Source: Beroe ovata
Taxonomy: Eukaryota > Ctenophora > Nuda > Beroida > Beroidae
Assembly (NCBI GenBank): GCA_946803715.1
Contig: CAMPET010000094.1
Span: 117,920-177,147, forward strand
DNA: 59,228 bases
Direction: 5' to 3'
Each line of letters begins with the position of its first letter. Position 1 is the stretch's first letter. The position numbers and the translations under genes are program-made. Under the pieces are notes generated by a model. The model was not told where the DNA came from. It saw nothing but the letters and a program-made list of their open reading frames with translations, and did not search any database. Positions 29,895 to 40,899 of this stretch are shown here, in pieces.

Positions 29895-31383
29895 TCAAAC
29901 ATTGACATTTGGCATGGGTTTCGCCACTCCAGCCCCAGCTCCACTCTTACTGGGTGATGCTCGGCTTTGCTTGAAGAAGTACATTAGAGGAGTGTTGCCC
30001 ACTGCATCTCTCTCGTTGGGAGATAGACCGTTGCCCAGGAGGAAGTTGATTATATCCCAGTTAGGGGCGTGGCTGACACTCAGGTGTAGCAGAGACTTGC
30101 CCTGGGAGTCCCTGTGGTGAATATCAAATAGTTCCTCCTCTAACAGAATTTTCAGTGCGATGAAGTGCTGGTTTTTCACTGCACAATCGAGCAGCGACTC
30201 GCCCTTCCCGTTGATGTGCAGGAACTGTGTTGTAGCCTCCTCTCGGGAGAAGTTGCTACTGATGTGCTGGAAGAGGAGAGAAAACGTGGCATTCTCCTCC
30301 GATTTGGTCTGCATGCTAAAGAAAATGGGTGTGTCTCCTCTAAGAGATTCCACTTCAGCTCTGGCGCCCCTCTCCAGCAACTTGCCCACCTTGTAGGTGT
30401 CCCCGTATTGAGCTGCAACGTGTAACGGTGACCATCCCAGCATGTTTGTAGCGTTTACATCCAGCCCTTCCACACGGAGCAGCATATCGAACATCTCGTG
30501 ATCGGACATGATACACGCTTTGTGTAGGACTGTCTCCTGGATGTCACAGCACTGCTGGTTGATGTCACCGCCAAGCTGGAGAATGGTGTCAACGGCATTG
30601 GTGTCGTTCCGGCAGACAGCCATGTAGAATGGTGTCTCTCCGTATGAGTTGAACGCGTTAACATCAAAACCTAGGGGAAAGTGTGCTAATGCTCGAGGAT
30701 AGATTGAAGAACAACCTAACTATCAGATAATGACATTATTAGGGTTGACAAACTCGTCAACCTTCGCGAATTCATTCACAGTAGGTATTAACGCAATAAA
30801 TGTCGATATCAGCTCATACCCTATCGCCCTCACCTAAGGAAGAGACAAGGAGTTTGATTACCGATGTCAGAATAGGAAGATTAGTTTGCCTGGTTTTCCG
30901 TCGGTACGGCAACGCAGAGGAACACAGATAGTTGTGTAGAGGACTGTTATCTTCAGGCGTGACAACCTTCAGCCACTCCCTCACTTCTGGCTTTGGGAAA
31001 TCGTGGTAAAGTACACACCCAGGTCAAATTGCCGAAATGGAATGAGGAATTGCGATGAATTGAAAGAGAGGTTGAAGAGGGAACGTGATATCACACCTTG
31101 TTGATGTTTCGGGCAGCTTGGTACGCTAAATACTCTATTACTGACTTCTGCCTGAGGACAGATGCGATTTCAGATTTTCATCAACGAATAAAGATAAAAT
31201 CACTATTTTCACATTTCCGTTCCTGAACCTGTAGTAGCAAGCCATGAGCAGGTAAGTCTCACTGCCACTAAACGTTCTTCTCCAACCATCTCCTTCGAAT
31301 GATGTCTTCAGGAAAGGGAGCTCTCCATCACATATCCTCTGTCTGTCCAAGAGAAACTGCTGCTCTGCTGGCGTGTGTGCCAT
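29895..31383 (-). CDS. Ankyrin-repeat protein, 4 exons
   Basis: Exons are 31213-31383, 31097-31147, 30834-30990 and 29895-30670. They make 1155 bases, 384 residues, with phases closed. Helix-turn-helix ankyrin units are visible in the large last exon: YGETPFYMAVCRNDTNAV, ETVLHKACIMSDHEMFDMLL, LGWSPLHVAAQYGDTYKVG, GDTPIFFSMQTKSEENATF, GESLLDCAVKNQHFIALKIL, GKSLLHLSVSHAPNWDIINF and GNTPLMYFFKQ. An earlier unit spans the exon 3-4 junction (KLLVSSLGFDVNAFNS). The last residues are Gly/Ala/Pro-rich. I see no catalytic domain, so it is probably a scaffold; no orthologue is assigned. The donor of exon 1 (gtgaaa) and the acceptor of exon 3 (caaag) are weak. They were chosen because stronger sites break the frame. 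Upstream, several tag triplets precede the ATG. Confidence 0.83.
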
Positions 31384-32061
31384 GGCACGCGAACTACTAC
31401 ACTAGTAGCTAGGATGTGATACGGTTGCTTTGGCAGTTGCAGTATACTTTGTGGTTATCCCTGTTCGTGATGTCAAAGGTCTTGAAGGAGTTGGGGTTAG
31501 GCCATGGTGACATGCAGCTGAACTCCTACAAACGTAATAATGGTGAATACACAAAAATACAAATAGGTACCAAGCCCGAAGCAATAAATGACAAAGTTAT
31601 GTGCAGGGATGCAAACTGACAGATAATACGGCGAACCGCAGGAATTGTACCTTCCATTCTGGTGGTTTTATATAAAATATGCTGTGAAGTCGAATGAAAT
31701 TCCATGTTTGGAGCAATTTAATCTATAAATGACCACAATATTATTGAAATACAATCTACACCTAGCGCCTGCAAAAATATTTATACTTTCCTAATAATTC
31801 AAAATTTGATTATCTATCAAAAACAGTCCTAATAACATAATTTTACAAAATAATTCAATAAGCTAATAATAAATTAGATAAAAATAAACCCGACTCAAGT
31901 CAAAAAATGATGATCTAAAAAAGCTTTAACGAAATATGTTATAAAACCCATGCAGGAAAACATGCAACAAATACATTAGAGAATCTAAAAAATCATGCCG
32001 ACAAAATATCTCAAGGCAGGAAAAGGGGCAAGTAGACACTACCTACCTACTAACCTACCTA
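31384..32061. other. Intergenic, AT-rich, no gene seen
   Basis: This separates the POFUT2 stop from the ankyrin gene start. A short tandem of acctacctacta lies at 32040-32066 across the POFUT2 stop codon. Confidence 0.55.
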
Positions 32062-34751
32062 CTAACCGAATTTGACTGTCCAATATTTTGTGGGTTGTTG
32101 ACACTGGTCGGGGTGTGACTGAGCGCCACACACACAATTGTAAGTGGTGTCCGGATCGAACCCCAGTATGTCTCTATCCTCATGTATACGGAATGAAAAT
32201 GTCGACTGGCAGGATCCTAAAAGAAGTATCCTTGAGCTGATTGACATGAGGAGGGATAACTACCTATCCTAATAACTAGTTAATACAAAACCAATAATAC
32301 GTTAAAGATTTAAAAACTGTTGGATCATCTAACCAATGAAGTATCTGCCATGGGCCGCTATCCACTGGTCAATAATAGCAATTCCTCCATCATAAAACTT
32401 GTTCACCCGTTCAAGAGTTGGGGTGAATCTATGAACAGACACATCAGCTCCAAAACAGGACAGAAACTCTTCCACCTCTTTCTTATTCCTGCAAATAAAA
32501 TTGTTGATATATGTAACAAGATGAAACGTTAGTCACAGGTCTGCAGATGGCTGAACAAAAATATCAGTACAAAAGATTGAGGGTAGCGGAAGCGACGCAA
32601 TGTAAAACATGAATTTTGCATGATTTAATTAAGCGAGACACCAGTCAGGTGTCTAACAAAGAAGTCTGAGGATATTCAGGGCTCTTATTAGACGAAATCT
32701 GATAATACATAACCAGTATTTCATATTACTTGATGTACAACTAATACTTATTACTTACACCACCTGGGGTCAGATGTCATTTTCAAATAAGATCACAGAC
32801 TTCTTGGAACAGGTTTGTTTACTGCCTACTGGTTTTGAGCTATCAAAAATGACACGTAATGCACTAATGCCTGTATGTGCTTTCTAGTTTCATCTATGTG
32901 TTCTTCTATTTGTTGGGAAAATTGGGCATTTCTCCACACAGACAATAGGAAATGTAAGAAAATGATCATACAGGGTTACTAGAAAGTTAGATATACGGAC
33001 CCATCTGTAGCCAGGAAAACTAGTTTGATGCTGAGCTCCACCAACTTCGCCCTTACAGCATTGCAAATTTCTTGAATCGTGGGTATGATGTTCTTTCGAG
33101 CAGAGTTGAAGTCACCTCTTCTAATATGCACTGCAATGTATGGCCCACCCTTGCAAATTGGTGAGGTTCTAACTTCATTTCCATGAAATCTATAGCAAGC
33201 AGACAAATTCAAAAAATGGAATTAAATCTGATTAAAAATTACCTTGGCTTCCCCTTTTGAAGGTATTTGTTTCTGCCAATCGTCAGAATTATAGGGAGTC
33301 TTATCAATTTCATCATTAGAATCTAGGTATTTCTGAAGGTAAGAAAGAAATTGGAGCTTAGCTTATTACAGTTAACAGGGAGCATGTGAAAATAAAGGGT
33401 TAATTGCAACTTTGCGAACCTTCCTGAATTCATTAGCAGCATTTCTTAGGGTCGAACTGTAAACCATGCTTCTCCTAGCAGTGAAAAAGTCAACTGACCC
33501 ATATGAAATGTGCATAACAGACTCAAATCTGTCAACCAAAACTGACCTGAAGATATATGTTGCTATTCAAACTCTAGACAAATTCAAGAGGTATTAGTAT
33601 TCTAGTATTCTAAGACATTATTTGTGGCCACATTACCTTCCTTGGAAACTTGATAAAACATCTTTCAGGACAGTTGCAAAACCTATGGATAATTGAATAA
33701 TTTTATGATTCAAATGAAAATCCAATATCACATCAAGATGTTCGATACCTTGAACACTATAGCAGTTGAAGTCTCTAGCAAATACATCCTCTAAACCCCA
33801 GAAGGACCCAACCCATTTCTGATTAGACTCTTTGAAATAATTTGTTGGCTGATGACAATCATCTAAGAATGGTATATTATCAGATGTGTGATCTTATAGC
33901 AAACATCCAGAATATGTAGATGGACAGCATTTATGATCAAAGTGTCTAAATCATGATTTTCATTACCTTTATCAATCAAATTAAAATTCCCACCATTCTC
34001 AAAATTATTAGGATGTCTCTGGAGATACATAAGATGATCTATAGCACCACTCCCTGAACATTCATCCCATTTAGGTAAAAAGGTCATATTTAATCACACA
34101 CAAAACTTAGAAAAGGCAATAACATTTGAGAAATATTCACCAGTTATGTCAATAAAATCAATGAAGTCAATAACAGGAACATAAAAGCTGATGCTCTTCA
34201 GTTCAAAGAAAGTTGTCCAGGGGAGAGCATTCTGCTTGAGATTTGACTTCCAGTGATAAAGTCTAGGCCAAGGAGGGAGGACCAAAACCCAATCAGATCC
34301 ATCAGATCTAAGTGATCTTATCAAGTTTGCAGCCCGTATAAATCTGGTGATCATGATGAATTAACAAATAAAAGTCCATCCGTGAATGGAAATTTCATCT
34401 CATCACATTACTTATTGACAATACTAACACATCTCTTCTCAAGTTGAATCCTTCTCCAGGATTAACATCATAAATCATGAATTTTGTTGAGAGAGATATT
34501 GAATCTGTCTGACCATCCTTATGTATTGCTCTAAACTGGAAGCTATCGCAGTCACAAGTCTTTATGATGTGAAGAATAACTGCAAACTCAATTATTCTCA
34601 TTATTATGTGAGACTATCAGAGACCTAAGGATAAGTAGGTACTTAATTGTTGCTCAAAAACATACTTGATATGAATATCAATTGGAGTATGAAAACCAAC
34701 AAGAACTGGGTGCAGCAAATAGATGAAGACAAATTTGAGGATAATGTGCAT
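32062..34751 (-). CDS. POFUT2: GDP-fucose protein O-fucosyltransferase 2, complete, 11 exons
   Basis: POFUT2 adds O-fucose to thrombospondin type-1 repeats in the endoplasmic reticulum. Exons in gene order: 34666-34751, 34429-34530, 34141-34343, 33967-34053, 33749-33862, 33637-33682, 33420-33546, 33243-33332, 33001-33149, 32334-32488 and 32062-32216. They total 1314 bases and 437 residues (human 429), all in phase. The first exon encodes a signal peptide (MHIILKFVFIYLLHPVLVG). Landmarks are YDVNPGEGFNLRRDV with the catalytic Glu, WVLVLPPWPRLYHW, GPYIAVHIRRGDF, VFLATDG, YDGGIAIIDQWIAAHGRYF and STFSFRIHEDRDILGFDP. Exon 2 could instead start at 34542, four codons longer, also in frame. No KDEL tail is present, as usual for the family. 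The ATG is one base after a pyrimidine-rich gag. Targets would be TSR proteins elsewhere in the genome. Confidence 0.96.
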
Positions 34752-35099
34752 TCTCACAGAGATCGTGAAGAAGGAGTTTAAGCTTGAATAAGTTTTAATT
34801 CTGAAACTGTCAGTTGATTAGTGGGAAGTAAGGTTCCATTTATGATCAATGTGTAATACCTCTTATGTTTCATTCACTTGTACATATCATAAAATCATCA
34901 AATAATCTCAAAGATAGATGAAGCCAATGGTTTCGAACCATTGTTGCCCTTGAGGAACAGCATATTTTGTCTATCAATATCATGAAAACATGAAACTTTT
35001 CCCATGTTGATGATTTGGTAGTGCACTTTCTCATTTCTGTCTTGAGACAGACAATGATTAAGTGATCCCCGGCAAAAAATCCCACGTTGCGTGACTCAA

Positions 35100-35311
35100 C
35101 TTGTCGATCGATGATAGACCCTGCACTGTCCATGTCGCGAGAATTTCGTTCGCGTTTTGCGCGCGCGGCTTCCATCAGTGAAATTTAGCATGTAGTTGTC
35201 TGGCGATGCTAGACCGCTGATGCAAGCCGCGATACTGAAAATAAGTTTGAGCCGCGCGCGCGCAAAACGAAATTCTCGACAGGGGCTATCCGGCTATCAT
35301 CGATCGACAAG
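35100..35311. repeat. 212-bp inverted repeat with perfect 18-bp ends
   Basis: 35100-35117 (cttgtcgatcgatgatag) is exactly complementary to 35294-35311. Inside, 35140-35170 (gagaatttcgtt, then gcgttttgcgcgcgcggct) pairs with 35249-35276. The interior is CpG-rich with cgcgcg runs. It lies upstream of POFUT2, facing away into a CpG-rich stretch (35150-35700). It may be a foldback mobile element or a symmetrical regulatory element. Confidence 0.9.
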
Positions 35312-35744
35312 CGTCAAGCATGTACAAACAAAAGCCAGCTCACTGTTACAGCGCCGTTTTCTACGATCACGACTTTATCTGCAGTGTTCCCGCGCTGCGT
35401 GACCCAAATATACTCCGCGCGCGCTGCGCGTCTCCGTGGTTTCTACGACTTTTCAGTTCACTGAGTAGAACAGGGGCGCGCAACGTGTGCACAATCTGCA
35501 GTTCATTGAATTGCATGATAAGTAGAATAATGAACGAACGCGAATATAGGGGCGCGGCGCGCTACGTGTACACACAACATTGCATTGAACATCTGCCATT
35601 TTGCCAAGTCACAAGTGGGGGCTGAGCTGCAGCGCGGCTGCAACCTGCCACGCCGGCACGCCGCGCGCGTTGCCGCATGCCGGACGCCCGGACGTTATCC
35701 GACCTCTAGCATTCATCATCATGTCTAGGCTTCATACTGTTTCA

Positions 35745-35965
35745 GTGTTTCTTGCGCCATGCTACTAGCACTAGCATGGCACTGCTTCTAGCACTAGCAT
35801 GGCACTGCTTCTAGCAGTAGGACTAGCATGGCACTGCTTCTAGTAGTAGTACTAGCATGGCACTACGCTGATCAGCCTAGTGCCATGCTAGTGCAGCTGC
35901 TGTAGTGCTAGTGCATTGTGCAAGAGTCGACTGTTGCACTAGCAGCGGCTGCTAGTGAAACAGTC
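35745..35965. repeat. Tandem repeat actagcatggcactgcttct with inverted copies
   Basis: Three to four copies of a 24- to 27-base unit containing actagcatggcact lie at about 35764-35867. Inverted copies follow (agtgccatgctagtgcagc near 35880), so the whole can fold into a long hairpin. No coding signal is seen. Confidence 0.85.
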
Positions 35966-37444
35966 TAATCTCTCATAGTCATACCCTATGAGTATCAGTG
36001 ATCAGACAATTGATAATGATTGTATTTTGAACTCTGTCAATTTGCAATTGTGAATGACATAACATAACTTATTGTAAGATATTTGATAATGAATAAGATT
36101 TAACTTCAAACAAACATGATATAACAATATCATGATCATTTCACACTCAAATGATTACCATCGAGATCAGAAGACCAACACTGCTATGAAATATTGCAGA
36201 TTTTTTACTCGTTAGGTTGCACTACACTGACACTGCTCAAATCCACAGCAAGCTCACAACATCATTTCTTTCTTTGTACGTATGGAAGTTTTGATCGACG
36301 ATCTCACCTCACACTATCACCTCAACGTTTTATATAATTGTACAGGCCAAATTGAAAAATCTTAATTCCTAATATGACTTTCAGTGTGAAGTTCCTTAAA
36401 AAGATTAAAAGAAATATAATTTAGTCTAATAATGAATCATTAAATCAGTGATCCATTCAAAATTCCATATACAACCATGTAAGATAGCAAGCCAATATAT
36501 GATAGATACTATTACTTGATGAGCAGAGCTAAATCTAATGAGATAATACAGCAAAATTATCATCAGTAACTGCCCAATAAAATCATAATGAACTTGAACT
36601 AATTATTCTAAATTTATATGATTTTGGAAAAGTTTGGTTGGATATTATGCAAAATGCGAATGGAGGAGTTTTGAAAACAAAAATTCGCATCTAACGTCCC
36701 ATTCCCACAATTATTTCCTTTTAAAAGAAAGCGTGATGAAAATACTATTCAAAAATAATTTAATCTTCACAATCACAGCATCCTATGATAACTCTAATAA
36801 TACAATATCAGCCTCTACTTCAGGACTAATCCAAATACATTGATAACACACCTCTAAAATCTTGCGTTCTATCTCCAGAATCCATCTTGAGCATCACATT
36901 CACATGACGAAATACACGCAAACACGGACACAGACGCACCTAAATACATAAATAAACATACAAGCACATACGGTAATGCACAAACACATACACTCACCTA
37001 CAAACACAGTTACTACACATACTAACATACAAGCACGGATTTAAATTTTCGTCAAACTCAAATTGACCTCAAATCCAGCAGCGCAATGGATTTCACACAC
37101 ACTTTTCCGTTATACTTAAAAGACGGAGCTGTTTTAGGAACGGGAAGTCTTTCGCTTTCTGTATATCCTGAGATCTTGGCGTCGATCAGTGAATCCTTCG
37201 TCAATTTTCCCCAGGGATTAATCAATCACACGCAATCCGTATCTTGGGCGTTGTAGCGTTCCTCATTTTGTTTATCAGCATCCCCAGCCACACACACACA
37301 CAGCAACCGTTATTCACGCGATCATTTCAACAACAAGAGAGCCAAGTCATCAGCAACAGCAACAACAACATCAACAACATCGCGTGAGCATAATCTGACG
37401 TTGGAAATATCAGCGGATATCATTGCATGTGTCTCAAGATTCTC
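35966..37444. other. Intergenic, AT-rich, no gene seen
   Basis: This contains short CA-rich runs around 36910-37015 and 37280-37300, and a caacaacaacatcaacaac patch near 37355. It is the upstream flank on the POFUT2 side and the 3' flank of the cystine-knot gene. Confidence 0.55.
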
Positions 37445-38336
37445 TTATCTGAGATCGTAAGATTCGCTACTGTGATTTAAAGTCTCCGTTGTGCCCTGCT
37501 CGAGGTCACGTGACCGGGCATCCTCATTACTATACTGCCTGTGTTGCTGGTGGTGACCCACCTCAGACCGGACCTCATCCTCCATGAAAAAGTCTTCGGA
37601 GAAAGCGTCCAATCCAGCGGAACGAGCGAATTTTTTGGAGTTGAGATAGTTAGAATCCCGCACAGTGTACTCCTGCCCGCAGCTCCGGCACGAACACTTG
37701 AGAGCGCTCATCGTGTCGTAGAGAATGTGGACTTGTTTCCGGCCGCCCCTCTTATTCCGTCTGCACTTCTTGATGGCGATCTGCCGGACTTCCCATGTTT
37801 CCTGCCGGATGATATCAGAACTGAGAACGGTCGGAAGTGGTTGTCGCGGATATTGACGAATCTCATATGATGAAAAGTTATTTTTGGGTATTTTCATCTA
37901 GTGATCTACTGTATCCGTGCAGTTAAACCCTAATTCTGACCTATAATTAGGGTCACCTATAGATCCCGTGTTTGTACCCACCATGGTGCAACATTTGCAG
38001 TCCTGCTGTGGCTGGAGTTGAAATTGACCGTGGAGACTAACTTGTTTCTTGGTTGGTATACTTGAGCTCAAACAGTTACCCCGGCATGCCGTTACGTTAA
38101 CCTTGGGGGAAATGGTGTTACAGATATGAGGCAGCATTCGTACGTTTGGAATAGCTGAGGGAAAACCTCATCAAAAGTATGGCGAATAATTGAAAATCAC
38201 TCACTCCGAAAGTTTTCTGTCTCACACAATCGTCATCTTTGAAGAGGACAGTGTACGGACTCAGCTCACACGCTTGCAATAAGTGAAGGAGGGCAAGGAT
38301 GTAGTAGTATCGGAACATGTTTACTACATTGTGCAT
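37445..38336 (-). CDS. Secreted cystine-knot protein, bursicon-like (11 cysteines), 3 exons
   Basis: Exons are about 38201-38336, 37982-38154 and 37445-37801, giving about 221 residues. The N-terminus holds a hydrophobic signal segment (MFRYYYILALLHLLQA). The knot then shows eleven cysteines in the order CVRQ, HICN, TACRGNC (the C-x-G-x-C of cystine knots), QDCKCC, IKKC and LKCSCRSC. The number and spacing follow the bursicon/DAN type of C-terminal cystine knot. In bilaterians, bursicon signals through leucine-rich-repeat GPCRs. The junction of exons 2 and 3 (CCTM to ETWEVRQ) closes cleanly. The junction of exons 1 and 2 is less sure, because the strong donor gtgagt (exon end 38205) breaks phase and a weaker donor four bases further keeps it. 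After the knot, about 60 residues form a polar tail. An acceptor (tcgctcctacag) ends 10 bases before the first ATG. Gremlin, norrin or another CTCK family remains possible. Confidence 0.78.
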
Positions 38337-38679
38337 TTGAAGTCACCTGTAGGAGCGAGGAATGGTGAGGAGAGATGTGAAAAAGTGTGGAGTGACGAAA
38401 ATTGGAAAATCGATGAAAGTATGGGGAAAATGGTTCAATGTTTTAACTTTTAGCGTTTGAATCGATAATTTAAAGAAAGCTGATTAGCAAAAATAAAATG
38501 ACATATACAAATCTATAATGACCATTACAATTTGGGCGTGGTCGATGAAAGTTAAGTACATGCTACTAGTAAAATTCACACAGCTCAGATCATATAGTAT
38601 ATCAGGGCATGACGACATAATGGTAGAAAAGGATGACATGGTATTGGTCTTGTTGCGGGAAAAACACGCGGGAGGTATA

Positions 38680-38698
38680 CCGTGTGTGTGTGTATGTG

Positions 38699-38731
<33 letters not shown>

Positions 38732-38830
38732 TTGTGGTTGTTTGTGGTTGTGTAAACTGTACTGACTGTGCGTGNGTGTGTGTGTGTGTGTGCGTGTGTG
38801 TGGGTGTGTGTGTGGGTGTGCGGGTGTGGA
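38680..38830. repeat. (GT)n microsatellite
   Basis: Interrupted gt repeats over about 150 bases, with an N at 38775. Frames translated through it on either strand are artefacts. Confidence 0.95.
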
Positions 38831-38899
38831 CGTGGACAGTGGTGGTGAGAGAGAAAGAGGATACTAATCACTGTTGACAGATGAATTTTATCTAATTCC

Positions 38900-40600
38900 A
38901 TTTCATTTTTTAGTCCTGCCTTGATATTAGACTACGGATGGATATCACTTTGTTCACAACAGACCTAATAATAAGACTATAAGTATATCCACGAAATGGC
39001 GATTAATCCAAAAAATGGCTATTTATGCTATGCGATATTGCAACAACTCTTCCTTGGTACAATAAAATACCTCCTAGAATTCGGTCTAAAACTTGGATCT
39101 CAGACCGTACAACATGAACTGCTCAACTCAAAACTCAATTGTGGGATCGGTCAACATTCCCGGCCACCAAGACGAACTCCTCATTGCAGATGGCATAGTA
39201 AACCACTTAGTTTATGGTATACGGTGGCGTGTTAACTTAAACACTGAACTGCCCACTTCAAGTATAATAAAGTAATGATACCCGTGTAAAGTGGATAGCT
39301 CATGTCGGAACTGAACTTATAGTCGGATAAAGTGGACTACTATTAAAGATAGAGTTGCAACACCCATGATATTATTAACACCAAAAATACGGACACCATT
39401 GTTTATAAGCTAAAAGCTTCGTGTTCAAAATCAAGGGTGCTTTAATCGCGAAATGTCGTGATTTTAGTAGACTCTGGTGGATCAGGAGGGTCACATAGAA
39501 TGCTATCTCTGAAAGATATAATTGACCCTTCTGATCCATAAACGTGGATCACACAGTTCACCTTAGGGTCAAATATATTTCCGTGTGACCCTCCTGATCC
39601 ACTATTATAGTAGACAAATCGCACCAGAAATGTTTCAGAACCACATCATGTATGCTGAAAAAGCACCATGAGTGATAAACCAGAACAGTGCGTATGAAAT
39701 CCATGAACAGAAAAGAGAAACATATCACACTGTAGATGTGCGAGGAGAGATACGAAGGGTGGAAATATATGTGGAAATATGAACGGAATTGGACACAAAA
39801 TAACGGAAGAATGAGCTCGGTGATGTACATAGCTCTAGGAGGAGGAGGAGAAAACCAGGCTAATTTACACTGGATCACCGTGTTAAAAGAAACCCGATAA
39901 ATCGCTAAACGAATGAATACACTAGCTGTCGCGCATTCTAAAATAGAGGGAGAAAAAGTAGTCCTAGCATTATTCGAACGCTGTGTACAAGCTATATCCA
40001 CGTGAAAATTCCACTGGGTGGATATATAACACAATGTGATAGTAATTGCTCACACAGACACAAGACAAATGACAATTTCATCCAAAAACAAGGAACACAG
40101 CTAGAGTCAGGACTCATCTGGATTGACTGTTTCCACCACTCTATAAATACACATTGCCCGAACATACGCTGGAATTTGTACTGTTGTAGCGGTATTCAGA
40201 TCTAAACAAGAGCATCTGATGCTAGCCCTTGCTTAAGGCCATGGGAGAAAAACAGAGTGGCGTTGTATGTAGTGTGCAGTGGTTAAAAAGTCATGCGCAA
40301 CACGCATATGAGTGTGCGTGTCCGTTTTTATGCGCTTTTCCTAATTAGCTAAATCAAGTGCGCTTCTATTTTCGTGAACACACGTACACAGACTCAACTA
40401 TAGTGTGCTAGTGTTTCACAAGTTCATGTTACTGTGGAACCTGCTTTTATTTTCGCACTGTTCACAATGTGACACAAAGACGGCCACACGCAGGTGTCTA
40501 CAAGTGGCACTAACAAGATACTCTGCATACGAGAAATCGGCTCTTGACATCATACCAGCATATTATCATCATTCGTATCAGTTCTGGAACCTTCCATCGA
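38900..40600. other. No gene recognised
   Basis: Apart from the MITE-like element, this AT-rich stretch shows only short open frames without motifs. The 158-residue minus frame at 39558-40034 overlaps the inverted-repeat element and has no homology I recognise. Confidence 0.5.
39461..39615. mobile_element. MITE-like element with 19-bp perfect terminal inverted repeats
   Basis: 39477-39495 (gtggatcaggagggtcaca) is exactly complementary to 39584-39602. The complementarity continues imperfectly outwards (gtagac at the left against gtctac at the right), and a related ttgacccttctgatcc lies inside. At about 125-155 bp with no coding capacity it fits a miniature inverted-repeat element. The target duplication is not clear to me. 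Confidence 0.75.
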
Positions 40601-40633
40601 ACTGATAAAGAGGAAATAACCAAGAGCCATCCC

Positions 40634-40815
40634 CTACACTCAGTATCCCAGCTACACTCAGTAACCCAGCTACACTCAGAATCCCAGCTACACTCAGTAT
40701 CCCAGCTACACTCAGTATCCCAGCTACACTCAGAATCCCAGCTACACTCAGTAACCCAGCTACACTCAGTATCCCAGATACACGCAGTATCCCAACTACA
40801 CTCAGTGTCCTAGTG
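40634..40815. repeat. 18-bp minisatellite (cagctacactcagtatcc)
   Basis: About ten head-to-tail copies of an 18-base unit, alternating agtatcc, agtaacc and agaatcc, are followed by degenerate acactctgaaaccc units to about 40880. In one frame it reads QLHSVS repeats. I regard that as incidental. Confidence 0.93.
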
Positions 40816-40899
40816 ACACTCTGAAACCCTAAGTACGACACTCTGAAACCCAAAGTGACACTCTGAAACCCAAAGTGACACCCAACATTCGATTGTGCA

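Noticed and set aside
34929-34939. Sequence matching a tRNA B-box (GGTTCGAAACC on the minus strand)
   Set aside because: No A-box, acceptor stem or anticodon arm at the right distance. The match is part of a short palindrome.
34870-35175. 101-residue minus-strand frame starting inside the 35.1-kb foldback
   Set aside because: No motif, overlaps a repeat, and lies upstream of POFUT2 without splice support.
38518-38901. Cys-Val-rich and Thr-His-rich frames on both strands
   Set aside because: Microsatellite translation through a GT/CA repeat containing an N.
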